64,000 nucleotides of DNA from Dyadobacter alkalitolerans DSM 23607 (GTDB lineage: Bacteria; Bacteroidota; Bacteroidia; Cytophagales; Spirosomataceae): NCBI RefSeq assembly GCF_000428845.1, contig NZ_AUAS01000007.1:124001-188000 (forward strand), given 5' to 3'. The notes under the pieces are model-generated. The model saw only the letters and a program-made list of their open reading frames with translations, ran no database searches and was not told the DNA's origin. Made by a program: the position numbers and the translations under genes. Position 1 is the first letter of the stretch; each line of letters opens with the position of its first letter. Shown here piece by piece: positions 34,460 to 43,197 of the stretch.

Positions 34460-35137
34460 TCAACTTCTCCACAGATAAGGAAAAAGCAGATAACTGAGCG
34501 TAATTACTATGAGATCAATTGATAACAGTGTGCTGATTTCGTCCGTGCTAACCGACCAGTCCAAGCCATCCATGGCATTCTTGGCTAGCTTGATCGTCAT
34601 AAGCAGCATCGGTAAGATGATCGGGAAGCTTAGAACAGCCATTAATGTTGCGCTGTTATCCGCTTTGGAGGCAATCCCTGCCACCAGGGTAAGCACGGAT
34701 GCAAAACCGATGGCAGCCAGAAAAAGGCACAGGATAAAAAGCCCCATATCACCGATTGCATTGCCCATTACAAACGAATAAAATACAAACCCCATTCCTG
34801 ATAACAATAACATTATCAGTGAATTGTAAATTATTTTTGAAATAATGATCGCCTGCGGACTGCAAAGGCTGTAATAATAAAGCAACCGGCCATAGCGCTC
34901 CTGAGAGAAACTTTTGGCGATCGCATTTACCGCAGTGAACAAAATAATGATCCAGAATAGTGTGTTCCAGACAATAGGAGTGAGTTGATTTCTTCTGAGA
35001 TTAAAGCTCAGATAGCAAACGAAAACGGTGCTGATCACGTAAAGTAACATGCCGCTCAGCGCATACTTTTGACGCCATTCGAGTGTAACTTCTTTCCAGA
35101 TAAGGGTCCTGATCTCGTTCAAAATTCCGCTGCTCAT
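34460..35137 (-). CDS. ccmB: Heme exporter protein B
   Basis: 225 residues, six transmembrane helices, and the CcmB features IWKEVTLEWRQKYALSGMLLYVIS, written here as two parts: IWKEVTLEWRQ and YALSGMLLYV, then FSQERYGRLLYYY. It is the membrane part of the ABC complex CcmAB that acts with CcmC and CcmE in cytochrome c maturation. The ATPase gene ccmA is not next to it or anywhere in the window. This is the first gene of the leftward ccm operon, divergent from feoA, with a TACTTTTG -7 element about 15 bases upstream. Confidence 0.92.
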   Translation of the reverse strand: MSSGILNEIRTLIWKEVTLEWRQKYALSGMLLYVISTVFVCYLSFNLRRNQLTPIVWNTLFWIIILFTAVNAIAKSFSQERYGRLLYYYSLCSPQAIIISKIIYNSLIMLLLSGMGFVFYSFVMGNAIGDMGLFILCLFLAAIGFASVLTLVAGIASKADNSATLMAVLSFPIILPMLLMTIKLAKNAMDGLDWSVSTDEISTLLSIDLIVITLSYLLFPYLWRS

Positions 35138-35152
35138 TTACTCTTTGCGCTG

Positions 35153-35160
35153 CAAAAGTA
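35153..35160 (-). promoter_or_regulatory. Candidate -7 element for the ccm operon
   Basis: TACTTTTG on the minus strand is an exact TAnnTTTG match, 16 bases before the ccmB start, so the predicted leader is very short. No TTG was seen at -33. Confidence 0.5.
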
Positions 35161-35243
35161 CTACATAAAGCCTGAGGGAAATAATAAATTGATCATGATT
35201 TTCCATGATTTGTATGGGTGTGGGCACAATTGCAAAAGTTATG

Positions 35244-35274
35244 TTTGAATTACGGTGTGATAGTGCTTTATTTG
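35244..35274 (+). promoter_or_regulatory. Candidate feoAB promoter
   Basis: TTTG (35244-35247), 19 bases, then TTTATTTG (35267-35274), which matches TAnnTTTG with one mismatch. Transcription would begin near 35281, just before the feoA start. Confidence 0.5.
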
Positions 35275-35287
35275 CACTTTAAATAAA

Positions 35288-35536
35288 ATGAATCTAAATA
35301 AGGAGTGTATGTCAGCTCGTACGGTCAGTCATCTTCGAAAGGGCGAAAAGGGGGTCATAAAATCTTTTACGGATCGGGCAATGTCTTTGAAATTACTGGA
35401 AATGGGCTGTCTGCCCGGGTGCGAGGTGCGTCTGGATGCGGTTGCGCCATTTGGTGATCCGATCTGTATTAATGTTGGTGGTTCCTATTGCCTTTCGCTC
35501 AGGTTGAACGAGGCGGCCGTGATTGTGCTTGAATAA
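35288..35536 (+). CDS. feoA: Ferrous iron transport protein A
   Basis: 82 residues from ATG 35288, or 75 from ATG 35309, which has an AGGAG three bases before it. The whole protein is a FeoA SH3-like domain (LRKGEKGVIKSF, MSLKLLEMGCLPGCEVRLD, YCLSLRLNEAAVIVL). FeoA assists FeoB in cytoplasmic control of Fe(II) uptake. It is the first gene of feoAB, 29 bases before feoB, and is divergent from the cytochrome c maturation operon. Many Bacteroidota have FeoA fused to FeoB; here they are separate. Confidence 0.93.
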   Translation: MNLNKECMSARTVSHLRKGEKGVIKSFTDRAMSLKLLEMGCLPGCEVRLDAVAPFGDPICINVGGSYCLSLRLNEAAVIVLE

Positions 35537-35565
35537 GCGATACGTTCCGATTATAAGCCTCTCCA

Positions 35566-37701
35566 TTGAAACAAGGGAATATAAAAGTTGCGCTGGTTGG
35601 TAACCCCAACGCCGGCAAGTCTACATTATTTAATGCATTAACCGGTTTACGCCAAAAGACCGGGAATTTTCCGGGCGTTACCGTTGAAAAAAAATCTGGA
35701 ACATTCAAGCTTCCCGGCCAGTCGGGCCAGCCCGATGCTGCTGCCATCGTCGTAGATCTTCCGGGAACATATAGTATTTATCCCAAATCAAGGGATGAGG
35801 TTGTCGTGATGGACATTCTCGCTAACCCTGCACACCCTGACTTCCCGGATGTCGTTATCGTAGTTGTCGACGCGTCCAACCTTCAAAGAAACCTGCTGTT
35901 GTTCACTGAAATCAGCGATCTTGGCTTGCCGTGCGTCCTGGCACTCAATATGTTGGATGTGGCTACGAGTATGAACCTGACGGTTAATGCCGTACAGCTT
36001 GCTATGAAACTGAATGTGCCGGTCGTGCGCATTAATGCCCGCACAGGTGAAGGATTGAATGCGTTGAAAGAAGCGGTTAGACAAATGGCGGATCGCGTTG
36101 CAAAACCGGAAATAGCCTATTTCTATAAGCCCAAAGATAATGAGATCGACCTCATTGCGGATGTAAAGCGCATGTATGCGCTTGATAATGATTATGTTGC
36201 ATTGCAATATGTTTGTCAGCACGATAACTTCTCATTTCTTGAAACGCCTGCAAAAGTTGCATTGGATAAGCTGATTGAAAAGCACGAGTTTGATGAAAAC
36301 GGCTTTCTGGCAGCAGAAACCGTTGCGCGTTATGAGAAAATAAAGCCGATAATTTCTAAATCGGTTAAGTCAGCAGGTGTAACCGAGCAACCTTACTGGA
36401 CACGAAAGCTGGACAGCATTCTGATGCACCCGTTTTGGGGATATGTTACATTTGCCGCTGTCCTGATTCTGGTTTTCCAAGCAATTTTTTCATGGGCAAC
36501 TTATCCCAGCGATCTGTTGGATGCGGGGATTGCGGCAACCATTGAGTGGACCAAAGGTGTTCTGCCCGAAGGCTTTTTGAATGATCTCCTAACCGACGGC
36601 ATCATGGCCGGACTTGGGGGGATTCTGGTTTTCATTCCGCCGATCGCTATTCTCTTTGCGCTCGTCTCAATTCTTGAAGAGTCGGGTTATATGGCACGGG
36701 TGATGGTGATTATGGATAAACTGATGCGCAAATTCGGCCTGAATGGCCGGAGCGTAGTTCCTCTAATTTCAGGCGTGGCCTGCGCGGTGCCGGCGATCAT
36801 GACAACCAGGAGCATTAGCAGCCGTTACGAACGTTTACTGACGATTTTGGTAACACCATTAATGAGCTGTTCCGCTCGTTTGCCCATTTACACCATCCTT
36901 ATTGCCTTGGTTGTGCCGCCCACAAAAGTGCTTGGCTTCCTCAATATACAAGGCTTGGTTCTGTTCGGACTGTATTTCCTGGGTCTTGCAGGCGCGCTGG
37001 CAACGGCTTGGATTTTGTCATTATTTATCCCCAGAAAAGAACCCGGCTATTTCATGCTTGAAATGCCTTCATACAAGCTGCCGCGCTGGGGCCATGTGGC
37101 ATTTACCATGTATGACAGCGTGAAATCATTTGTGCTGGAAGCAGGAAAAGTGATCATGGCTATTTCGATCATTCTCTGGGTGTTATCCACATATGGCCCG
37201 GGTGATAAAATGGAGAGGGCGGAGGAAAAAGTTGTCGCCAGCATGCCGCAAGCTTCTGAGGAACAGGTTAATGCTGCCATTTCGTCCGCGCGCCTGGAAA
37301 ATTCCTACGCGGGTCATTTCGGTCATTTCATCGAACCAGCAATAAGGCCATTGGGTTATGACTGGAAAATTGGCATTGCATTACTTGCATCATTTGCCGC
37401 AAGGGAGGTTTTTGTAGGAACAATGGCAACCATTTACAGCATCAGCGGTGATTTTGAGGACGTCCCGACCGTCAAGGAACGGTTAATCAAAGAGAAAAAT
37501 CCCGAAACCGGCGGCGCCATGTTCACGCCAGCAGTTTGTTATTCGCTGCTGATATTCTACGTTTTCGCCATGATGTGCATGAGCACCATCGCCGTAGTCC
37601 AGCGCGAAACCCACGGCTGGAAATGGCCCTTGATCCAACTAGCCTACTTAATGGTGCTGGCTTATGTTTCGGCGTTTGTGGTTTATCAGATTATGAGTTG
37701 A
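35566..37701 (+). CDS. feoB: Ferrous iron transport protein B
   Basis: 711 residues. The G domain has G1 GNPNAGKS (12-19), G2 in FPGVTVE, G3 DLPGTYS (64-70) and G4 NMLD (128-131). A helical GDI-like domain follows, and two Gate domains with GVACAVPAIMTTR and FAAREVFVGTMA form the membrane pore. It transports Fe(II) across the inner membrane. The start is TTG: the P-loop begins eleven codons later and no ATG or GTG fits. It is co-transcribed with feoA. Confidence 0.96.
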   Translation: MKQGNIKVALVGNPNAGKSTLFNALTGLRQKTGNFPGVTVEKKSGTFKLPGQSGQPDAAAIVVDLPGTYSIYPKSRDEVVVMDILANPAHPDFPDVVIVVVDASNLQRNLLLFTEISDLGLPCVLALNMLDVATSMNLTVNAVQLAMKLNVPVVRINARTGEGLNALKEAVRQMADRVAKPEIAYFYKPKDNEIDLIADVKRMYALDNDYVALQYVCQHDNFSFLETPAKVALDKLIEKHEFDENGFLAAETVARYEKIKPIISKSVKSAGVTEQPYWTRKLDSILMHPFWGYVTFAAVLILVFQAIFSWATYPSDLLDAGIAATIEWTKGVLPEGFLNDLLTDGIMAGLGGILVFIPPIAILFALVSILEESGYMARVMVIMDKLMRKFGLNGRSVVPLISGVACAVPAIMTTRSISSRYERLLTILVTPLMSCSARLPIYTILIALVVPPTKVLGFLNIQGLVLFGLYFLGLAGALATAWILSLFIPRKEPGYFMLEMPSYKLPRWGHVAFTMYDSVKSFVLEAGKVIMAISIILWVLSTYGPGDKMERAEEKVVASMPQASEEQVNAAISSARLENSYAGHFGHFIEPAIRPLGYDWKIGIALLASFAAREVFVGTMATIYSISGDFEDVPTVKERLIKEKNPETGGAMFTPAVCYSLLIFYVFAMMCMSTIAVVQRETHGWKWPLIQLAYLMVLAYVSAFVVYQIMS

Positions 37702-37759
37702 AAGATCAGGAAAAGTATTGCATAGCTTAATCAATTGTATCAAATTTAATCATTTGCGC

Positions 37760-39256
37760 TCACCAACCCAAATGCTCTACCAAATCCGAAGCGATCAGCG
37801 CGCTTTGGCCTCGTTGCTCGGCGGCGCGGTCGCCTGCCAGGCCGTGTTGATATACTGCTAGAATTGCTGCTGTCTGAGGTTCGTATTTTTGTGCCAAAAG
37901 ACTGGTTACTATCCCTGTAAGCACATCGCCGGTGCCGCCGGTGGCCATGCCTGGGTTGCCGGTGGAGTTGAAGTGGACCTCGCAGTTTGGGAGAATGACT
38001 GCTGTGTTGGCACCTTTTAAGCAGATAATTACTTTGTGTTTTTTGGCAAAATCAATACCGATTTGTAAGCGTTCGAATTCATCCTTGCTTTCTCCCGCCA
38101 GGCGCTGGAATTCTTTGGGATGTGGGGTTAGGACTGTATTCTCTGGCAATTTTTCTAGCAGGTGCCGGTTTTCCGATAAAATGTTCAAGGCATCCGCATC
38201 AATGATGAATCTGGCGTTTATATCATCCGCATTGATGCTATCCAATAGTTTTTCTACAACTTGAACAGTCGCGGCGTCTTTGCCAACGCCCGGGCCGATG
38301 CCGATGGCTGAGTAAGATGTAAGATCCGTTACTTCGCTTAAATGTTTTGCATTCTGGTCCGTAATGGCCATTGCCTCGGGAATGGAAATCTGGATAATGT
38401 CATATCCGCAGGACGGAATGTGCATGGTCAGCAAACCGACGCCTGATCTGAGACAAGCCTTGCCGGATAGGGCAGCGGCGCCCATTTTGCCGTAACTCCC
38501 TGCCATGAGCAATGCGTGCCCAAAAGTGCCTTTATGCGAAAATTTATCCCTTGGCTTAATCAGTTTTTGCGCTGTTCGCTTGTCGGTGTAATGGTAAGGC
38601 GTCTCTGCATTTTTAATAAATTCTTCGTTCAAACCGATGTCCACCAAATGCCATGAACCCACAAATTTCGCATTCTGGGGCATCATAAAGGCAAGCTTTG
38701 GCAGCTGAAATGACACAGTGAAATGAGGTTCTATAATCGGATCCTCTTTTTGATTACTTTTATCAGTGTATAATCCACTCGCAACGTCAACGGAAACCAG
38801 CTTGTTGGGGAGTGCATTTAAAGCATGAATGATGTCAGCCAAAAGTCCTTCCGCAGGCCTGGACAAACCAGATCCCAACAATGCGTCAATACAAATTACC
38901 TGCGGTGATAATGTGGGAAAATCGTCTTTTTGGGCAATGCTAGCCGGCTGTAAGTGGTCTGTTAATCGTGCTAAGTTGGCTTGGGAATCGGGTGTTGTGT
39001 TGTCGGTATATTCAGCGATAAAAACCTGGACATCATAGTGATTGCTGCTCAGAATTCTGGCAATGGCCAGGCCGTCTCCGCCATTGTTTCCTTTTCCGCA
39101 AAAAACGGCAACGGGGCGGGTGTTGACAAATTGATTACAAAACCATCGGACAAAGGCATTGGAAGCCCGTTCCATTAAATCAACAGATGAAACCGGCTCA
39201 TTTTCAATCGTGTATGCATCTAGCTCACGTATCTGTTTAACATTTAGGATTTTCAT
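37760..39256 (-). CDS. nnr: Bifunctional NAD(P)H-hydrate epimerase/ADP-dependent dehydratase
   Basis: 498 residues with the fused metabolite-repair architecture. The N-terminal YjeF_N epimerase (1-210) has [19 protein letters not shown]; the C-terminal ribokinase-like dehydratase (about 225-498) has [23 protein letters not shown] and [10 protein letters not shown]. It repairs NADHX and NADPHX in the cytoplasm. The gene is monocistronic, convergent with feoB and divergent from rplS. Confidence 0.96.
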   Translation of the reverse strand: MKILNVKQIRELDAYTIENEPVSSVDLMERASNAFVRWFCNQFVNTRPVAVFCGKGNNGGDGLAIARILSSNHYDVQVFIAEYTDNTTPDSQANLARLTDHLQPASIAQKDDFPTLSPQVICIDALLGSGLSRPAEGLLADIIHALNALPNKLVSVDVASGLYTDKSNQKEDPIIEPHFTVSFQLPKLAFMMPQNAKFVGSWHLVDIGLNEEFIKNAETPYHYTDKRTAQKLIKPRDKFSHKGTFGHALLMAGSYGKMGAAALSGKACLRSGVGLLTMHIPSCGYDIIQISIPEAMAITDQNAKHLSEVTDLTSYSAIGIGPGVGKDAATVQVVEKLLDSINADDINARFIIDADALNILSENRHLLEKLPENTVLTPHPKEFQRLAGESKDEFERLQIGIDFAKKHKVIICLKGANTAVILPNCEVHFNSTGNPGMATGGTGDVLTGIVTSLLAQKYEPQTAAILAVYQHGLAGDRAAEQRGQSALIASDLVEHLGW

Positions 39257-39287
39257 GTAAATGCTTTTACAAACAAAGAAAAAATAT

Positions 39288-39295
39288 TAGCTTTG
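39288..39295 (+). promoter_or_regulatory. Candidate -7 element for rplS
   Basis: TAGCTTTG is an exact TAnnTTTG match in the 131-base gap between nnr and rplS. It predicts a leader of about 85 bases before the L19 start, enough for a regulatory structure, but no clear fold was recognised. Confidence 0.5.
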
Positions 39296-39387
39296 CACTC
39301 GTTTTCGCAAGAGCTGTTTTGAATGAAGGGGCGTCACCTCATCCGCTGGAAGCAAGCTATCATTTTAAATCCAAAAAAGCATTCGTC

Positions 39388-39750
39388 ATGAGCGAACTTA
39401 TTAAACTCGTAGAAGCTACGATTGAAAATCGTAAATCCGAGTATCCTGAATTTAATTCAGGCGACACGATCAACGTACACGTTAAGATCCGTGAAGGTAA
39501 CAAAGAGCGTGTCCAGCAGTTCCAGGGCACAGTTATGCAACGTCGTAACCTTAGCGGAAGCGGTGAAACTTTTACTGTACGTAAAATCTCAAACGGTATT
39601 GCCGTAGAACGTGTTTTCCCAATTCTTTCACCAAGTATCGCTAAAATCGAATTGATTCGTCGCGGTAAGGTGCGTCGTTCACGTCTGTTCTTCCTTCGTG
39701 GCCGTCAGGGTAAAGCCGCTCGTATTAAAGAGCTTAAAGTATCGAAGTAA
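39388..39750 (+). CDS. rplS: 50S ribosomal protein L19
   Basis: 120 residues from ATG 39388 ([12 protein letters not shown]); the frame is open from 39319 but the extra part is not L19-like. The protein shows the full family sequence with [30 protein letters not shown] and [15 protein letters not shown]. It sits at the 30S-50S interface. Here it stands alone, without trmD or rimM, and is followed by a strong terminator. Codon use is clearly biased, as expected for high expression. Confidence 0.97.
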   Translation: MSELIKLVEATIENRKSEYPEFNSGDTINVHVKIREGNKERVQQFQGTVMQRRNLSGSGETFTVRKISNGIAVERVFPILSPSIAKIELIRRGKVRRSRLFFLRGRQGKAARIKELKVSK

Positions 39751-39777
39751 TATAAATTTCCTTCGGACAAAAAATTT

Positions 39778-39817
39778 AAACCCTGCAAGCGATCATTTCT
39801 TGCAGGGTTTTGTTTTT
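39778..39817 (+). terminator. Rho-independent terminator after rplS
   Basis: Arms AAACCCTGCAAG (39778-39789) and CTTGCAGGGTTT (39799-39810) with a 9-base loop, followed by TGTTTTT. It lies 27 bases after the rplS stop. Confidence 0.92.
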
Positions 39818-39824
39818 CCAGTGT

Positions 39825-39906
39825 CCGCCGGTTTAAACCGGCGGCCATTGTTTTTATTTGTCCGTCAATTTAAATGGACCCCATGCCCGTCGGTTTAAAC
39901 CGACGG
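39825..39906. repeat. Cluster of GTTTAAAC-centred palindromes
   Basis: Two perfect 20-base palindromes, 39825-39844 (CCGCCGGTTTAAACCGGCGG) and 39887-39906 (CCGTCGGTTTAAACCGACGG), lie 62 bases apart centre to centre. A degenerate third copy between them (39861-39880) keeps the left half TCCGTC and the ATTTAAAT centre. All three are preceded by TG(T/C)CCG. They fill the gap between the rplS terminator and dapF. Confidence 0.8.
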
Positions 39907-39919
39907 AAACATTAATAAT

Positions 39920-40696
39920 ATGAACATTGCTTTCTTTAAATATCAGGGAACAGGAAACGATTTTGTGATGATCGACGATCGGAGCAGAACATTTCCGGTT
40001 ACGAAAGAGTTGATCGCTTCTATCTGTCACCGTAGATTTGGCATCGGTTCCGATGGGCTGATCCTGTTGCAGAATGAGCCAGGCTACGATTTCAGGATGG
40101 TGTATTTCAATGCGGATGGGGGCGAGGGCAGCATGTGCGGCAATGGCGGACGCTGTGTTGTGCGCTTCGCGCACGATTTAGGGCTTTTTACGGATTCAAC
40201 AACATTCATAGCCGTCGATGGCTTGCACGAAGCGACGGTTACGGGTGATGTCATCAGCTTGAAAATGTCCCCGGTCACCAATGTTGAGCGTTATGAAGAG
40301 TTTGATTTCATGAACACCGGCTCACCGCATTATGTCACTTATGTGGATAATGTGTCAGAAACGGATGTTGTGAATATCGGCAGTGAGATTCGCTATGGTT
40401 CAGTTTATGGGCCGAAAGGCGGGACGAATGTGAATTTTATTGAAGTAATTGAACCTAATCATCTCAGCGTGAGGACTTACGAGCGTGGCGTGGAGGATGA
40501 AACTTACTCCTGCGGCACGGGCGTAACCGCGTGTGCGCTATCCGCACATTTACGCAAAGGCTTCGCAGGCCCGATTATCATCGAAACAATTGGCGGGACA
40601 TTGAAAGTTGATTTTGAAGAAACGCCGTCCGGATTTGACAACATTCATTTAATAGGCCCGGCGGTTAGGGTCTTTGAAGGGACTTTGGAGGCTTAA
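39920..40696 (+). CDS. dapF: Diaminopimelate epimerase
   Basis: 258 residues. The two active-site Cys of the PLP-independent racemase are Cys73 (EGSMCGNGGRC) and Cys198 (YSCGTGVTA). The N-terminus FFKYQGTGNDFVMIDDR is characteristic. It converts LL- to meso-diaminopimelate for lysine and peptidoglycan synthesis in the cytoplasm. It begins 13 bases after the last GTTTAAAC palindrome, so that element would lie in its leader if transcription starts upstream. Confidence 0.96.
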   Translation: MNIAFFKYQGTGNDFVMIDDRSRTFPVTKELIASICHRRFGIGSDGLILLQNEPGYDFRMVYFNADGGEGSMCGNGGRCVVRFAHDLGLFTDSTTFIAVDGLHEATVTGDVISLKMSPVTNVERYEEFDFMNTGSPHYVTYVDNVSETDVVNIGSEIRYGSVYGPKGGTNVNFIEVIEPNHLSVRTYERGVEDETYSCGTGVTACALSAHLRKGFAGPIIIETIGGTLKVDFEETPSGFDNIHLIGPAVRVFEGTLEA

Positions 40697-40739
40697 TTAG
40701 GAAGGGGCAGTGAAAGCTCTGTAAAAACCAGCAACACCA

Positions 40740-41045
40740 TCACTCCGCTTCTATAATCCCCCCCTTTACATGGAAGATCTGCTTGTCGAGCCACTCTGGC
40801 ACGCGGCAGTAGTCCATGGCAGCGACTTTACTTCTTACGCCATTTGTGCAAATTACGATAATGCTTTTATATGAAACGAGATCCGCTCTTCTTTCGCGGA
40901 TCTCGGCCAAAGGAATATTAATTCCTCCTTCATTAAATTCTTCAAATTCCCAGGTTTCCCTTACATCAACTAATACAGCATCAGGTTGTTTTCCTAATTG
41001 CCTGGCCTCATGGACGTTAATGTCGGTGTAAGTATTGCTTGTCAT
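40740..41045 (-). CDS. Rhodanese-like domain protein
   Basis: 101 residues forming a single rhodanese domain: AVLVDVRETWEFEEF, then NIPLAEI and the active-site loop ICTNGVRSK with Cys66. The short loop size is like PspE/GlpE-type sulfurtransferases. It is cytoplasmic and its sulfur acceptor is unknown. It starts 2 bases after the DEAD-box helicase stop, so the two are co-transcribed. Confidence 0.9.
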   Translation of the reverse strand: MTSNTYTDINVHEARQLGKQPDAVLVDVRETWEFEEFNEGGINIPLAEIRERRADLVSYKSIIVICTNGVRSKVAAMDYCRVPEWLDKQIFHVKGGIIEAE

Positions 41046-41047
41046 TG

Positions 41048-42190
41048 TTACCGGCCCGTTGCGTACGGATGGTCGTTTACAACCGGGATATTTTTAGCGA
41101 TCAGTTTGTGAATGTCTTTCAGATATACTTTTTCGTCCAGATCACAGAATGAAAATGCAATTCCCTTTGCTCCGGCACGACCGGTTCTTCCGATTCTGTG
41201 CACATAAGTTTCAGGAATGTTAGGGATCTCGTAGTTGATGACGTGTGTTAGGTCATCCACGTCGATTCCCCTTGCAGCAATGTCTGTTGCCACTAAAACC
41301 CTGGTGGTCTGGCTTTTAAAGTTTTTCAAAGCGTTCTGACGGGCATTCTGGGATTTGTTTCCATGGATTGCCTCAGAGCTCACGCCTGCTTTTCTCAAAA
41401 CCTTCACAACTTTATCAGCCCCATGCTTTGTCCGGGTGAAAACCAATGCAGTAGCAATGGATTCGTCCCTCAAAATGTGCAGTAAAAGCGAATTTTTATC
41501 AGATTTATCTACAAAAAAAACAGACTGACGAATGGTGTCCGCAGTGGAGGAAACCGGAGTTACCTCCACTTTCAGCGGATTTCTTAAAATCGTATTAGCT
41601 AATGTTACAATGGCTGGTGGCATTGTGGCTGAGAAAAACAGCGATTGCCTTTTTGCTGGAAGCAGCTTGATCACTTTTTTAACATCATGTACAAAACCCA
41701 TGTCAAGCATTCTGTCCGCCTCGTCCAGAACAAAGAATTCAAGCTGGTTCAGCTTGATAAAGCCTTGATTGATAAGGTCTAACAATCGTCCCGGTGTAGC
41801 TATAAGCACGTCTACGCCCCTTTGAAGCGCATCCGTTTGTGGTTTTTGACCAACTCCACCAAAGATAACCGTATGTTTAACACCCGTATGCCGACCGTAA
41901 GCGGCGAAACTTTCACCGATCTGTATCGCAAGTTCGCGTGTTGGCGTTAAAATTAGTGCGCGAATTCTGCTTTTCTCGAATTTTCCAACTGGATTATTAT
42001 GAAGCAATTGAAGCATTGGAATAGCAAATGCTGCTGTTTTTCCTGTGCCTGTCTGCGCGCAGCCTAGTAAATCTTTCTGATCCAGGATAATGGGGATCGC
42101 TTTGGCTTGAATGGGGGTGGGAGTGGTGTATCCTTCTTCTTGAAGAGCCTTAGCAATAGGCTCAATGAGCTTTAAATCTTGAAATGTCAT
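41048..42190 (-). CDS. DEAD-box RNA helicase, RhlE-like
   Basis: 380 residues holding only the helicase core: Q motif (TPTPIQAKAIP), Walker A AQTGTGKT (45-52), PTRELAIQI, TPGRLLD, DEAD (156-159), FFSATMP, ARGIDVDDL and HRIGRTGRAG. The basic or low-complexity C-terminal tail of many RhlE proteins is absent. Likely roles are ribosome assembly or RNA turnover. It is followed after 2 bases by a rhodanese gene. Confidence 0.94.
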   Translation of the reverse strand: MTFQDLKLIEPIAKALQEEGYTTPTPIQAKAIPIILDQKDLLGCAQTGTGKTAAFAIPMLQLLHNNPVGKFEKSRIRALILTPTRELAIQIGESFAAYGRHTGVKHTVIFGGVGQKPQTDALQRGVDVLIATPGRLLDLINQGFIKLNQLEFFVLDEADRMLDMGFVHDVKKVIKLLPAKRQSLFFSATMPPAIVTLANTILRNPLKVEVTPVSSTADTIRQSVFFVDKSDKNSLLLHILRDESIATALVFTRTKHGADKVVKVLRKAGVSSEAIHGNKSQNARQNALKNFKSQTTRVLVATDIAARGIDVDDLTHVINYEIPNIPETYVHRIGRTGRAGAKGIAFSFCDLDEKVYLKDIHKLIAKNIPVVNDHPYATGR

Positions 42191-42366
42191 TTGATTTTTT
42201 TAAATGGCTGTCCTCTATATTAATATAAAAACAGCCTGAATAATATAAAGGCCCTTGTAAGCCAAGGGTATAACAGTAGTATATTTTTAAACGTTCAGTC
42301 CATATACTCCGCAAAAGTATCCAGGATTGTTTAAATTTGGTTGACATTCATCAACTCATTTGTTTT

Positions 42367-43191
42367 ATGATCAGATCCTTCGCGCTAACTCTATTATTAT
42401 CAGCAGTATTCCTGATTGCAAATGGTCAGGATGTTCTTGTTAAGAAAAACGGCTCGACCATTGAGGGTAAGGTTACGGAGGTTGGAATTGATCGCGTTTC
42501 CTACAAAATCAGCTCCGAGGATGGAAGCGCCAGTTTTGTTATCCGAAAAAATGAGCTTAACCGCATCGAGTTTGGAAATGGCCAGACTGTTTTCATAGAT
42601 GAAAGAAACCTGCCGGGCAAACGGCGCGCACAACCGGCAAGCAGTTCGTATCTTTTTGGAAGGCATCTGGTCAACTTTTCACCATTTAAAGCATTGGATA
42701 GCGGACCCGGATTAGGGTTGAGCTATGAAATCCTGGCAGATAAAAAGGGTTATTTCGGCGTCATACTGCCGATCTCGATCATTTTTCCGGACCGTTTTAA
42801 CTACACGTTTGATGGAAATGGCGATCAGACAGAGTCCTTCTACTTTTCTCCCGGCTTGAAAATATATCCTTTCGGGCAAAGAAGGGTTACCTACGCCGTC
42901 GGACCGAGCGTTTTCAGCGGTTTTGGAAAGCAGTTCCGCAACAATGGTTATTACGATCCTAACACCGGGACATATATCGGTACGAACGCTGAAACAAAAA
43001 TCTTTCGTTTTGGTATCATCGTCAACAATTATGTAAATTTCCAAATCACAGAACGTTTTCAGATCGGCCTGAATGGAGGCTTAGGATCGCGGTATATTGA
43101 CCGGGAAACTTATAATGACACCCGGCAGATAAGCAATGGCGGCATTAATATCACCGGCGAATTCAATTTCAATCTGGGCCTGCGTTTCTAA
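42367..43191 (+). CDS. Probable outer-membrane beta-barrel protein of unknown function
   Basis: 274 residues from ATG 42367; a TTG at 42337 would precede the signal peptide (MIRSFALTLLLSAVFLIANGQ). Residues 22-75 form a small repeat-like domain common in Bacteroidota (VLVKKNGSTIEGKVTEVG, then YKISSEDG and NELNRIEFGNG). The rest has alternating strands with Gly and aromatic residues and ends with GEFNFNLGLRF, a terminal beta-strand with a final Phe. This suggests an 8-10-stranded outer-membrane barrel. It is convergent with an M14 peptidase gene, 6 bases apart. Confidence 0.78.
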   Translation: MIRSFALTLLLSAVFLIANGQDVLVKKNGSTIEGKVTEVGIDRVSYKISSEDGSASFVIRKNELNRIEFGNGQTVFIDERNLPGKRRAQPASSSYLFGRHLVNFSPFKALDSGPGLGLSYEILADKKGYFGVILPISIIFPDRFNYTFDGNGDQTESFYFSPGLKIYPFGQRRVTYAVGPSVFSGFGKQFRNNGYYDPNTGTYIGTNAETKIFRFGIIVNNYVNFQITERFQIGLNGGLGSRYIDRETYNDTRQISNGGINITGEFNFNLGLRF

Positions 43192-43197
43192 ACAGCA

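Noticed and set aside
35180..35230. Fur or DtxR box between ccmB and feoA (around ATCATGAT)
   Set aside because: Only an 8-base palindrome is seen; it does not approach the 19-base Fur consensus or a DtxR-type box, so it is not listed as a site.
39296..39387. L19 ribosomal leader RNA
   Set aside because: A leader of about 85 bases is predicted, but I could not see a stable or conserved structure by eye, so it is not claimed.
39825..39906. GTTTAAAC repeats as a CRISPR array
   Set aside because: Only three copies, the units are palindromes rather than direct repeats with unique spacers of equal length, and no cas gene is present.
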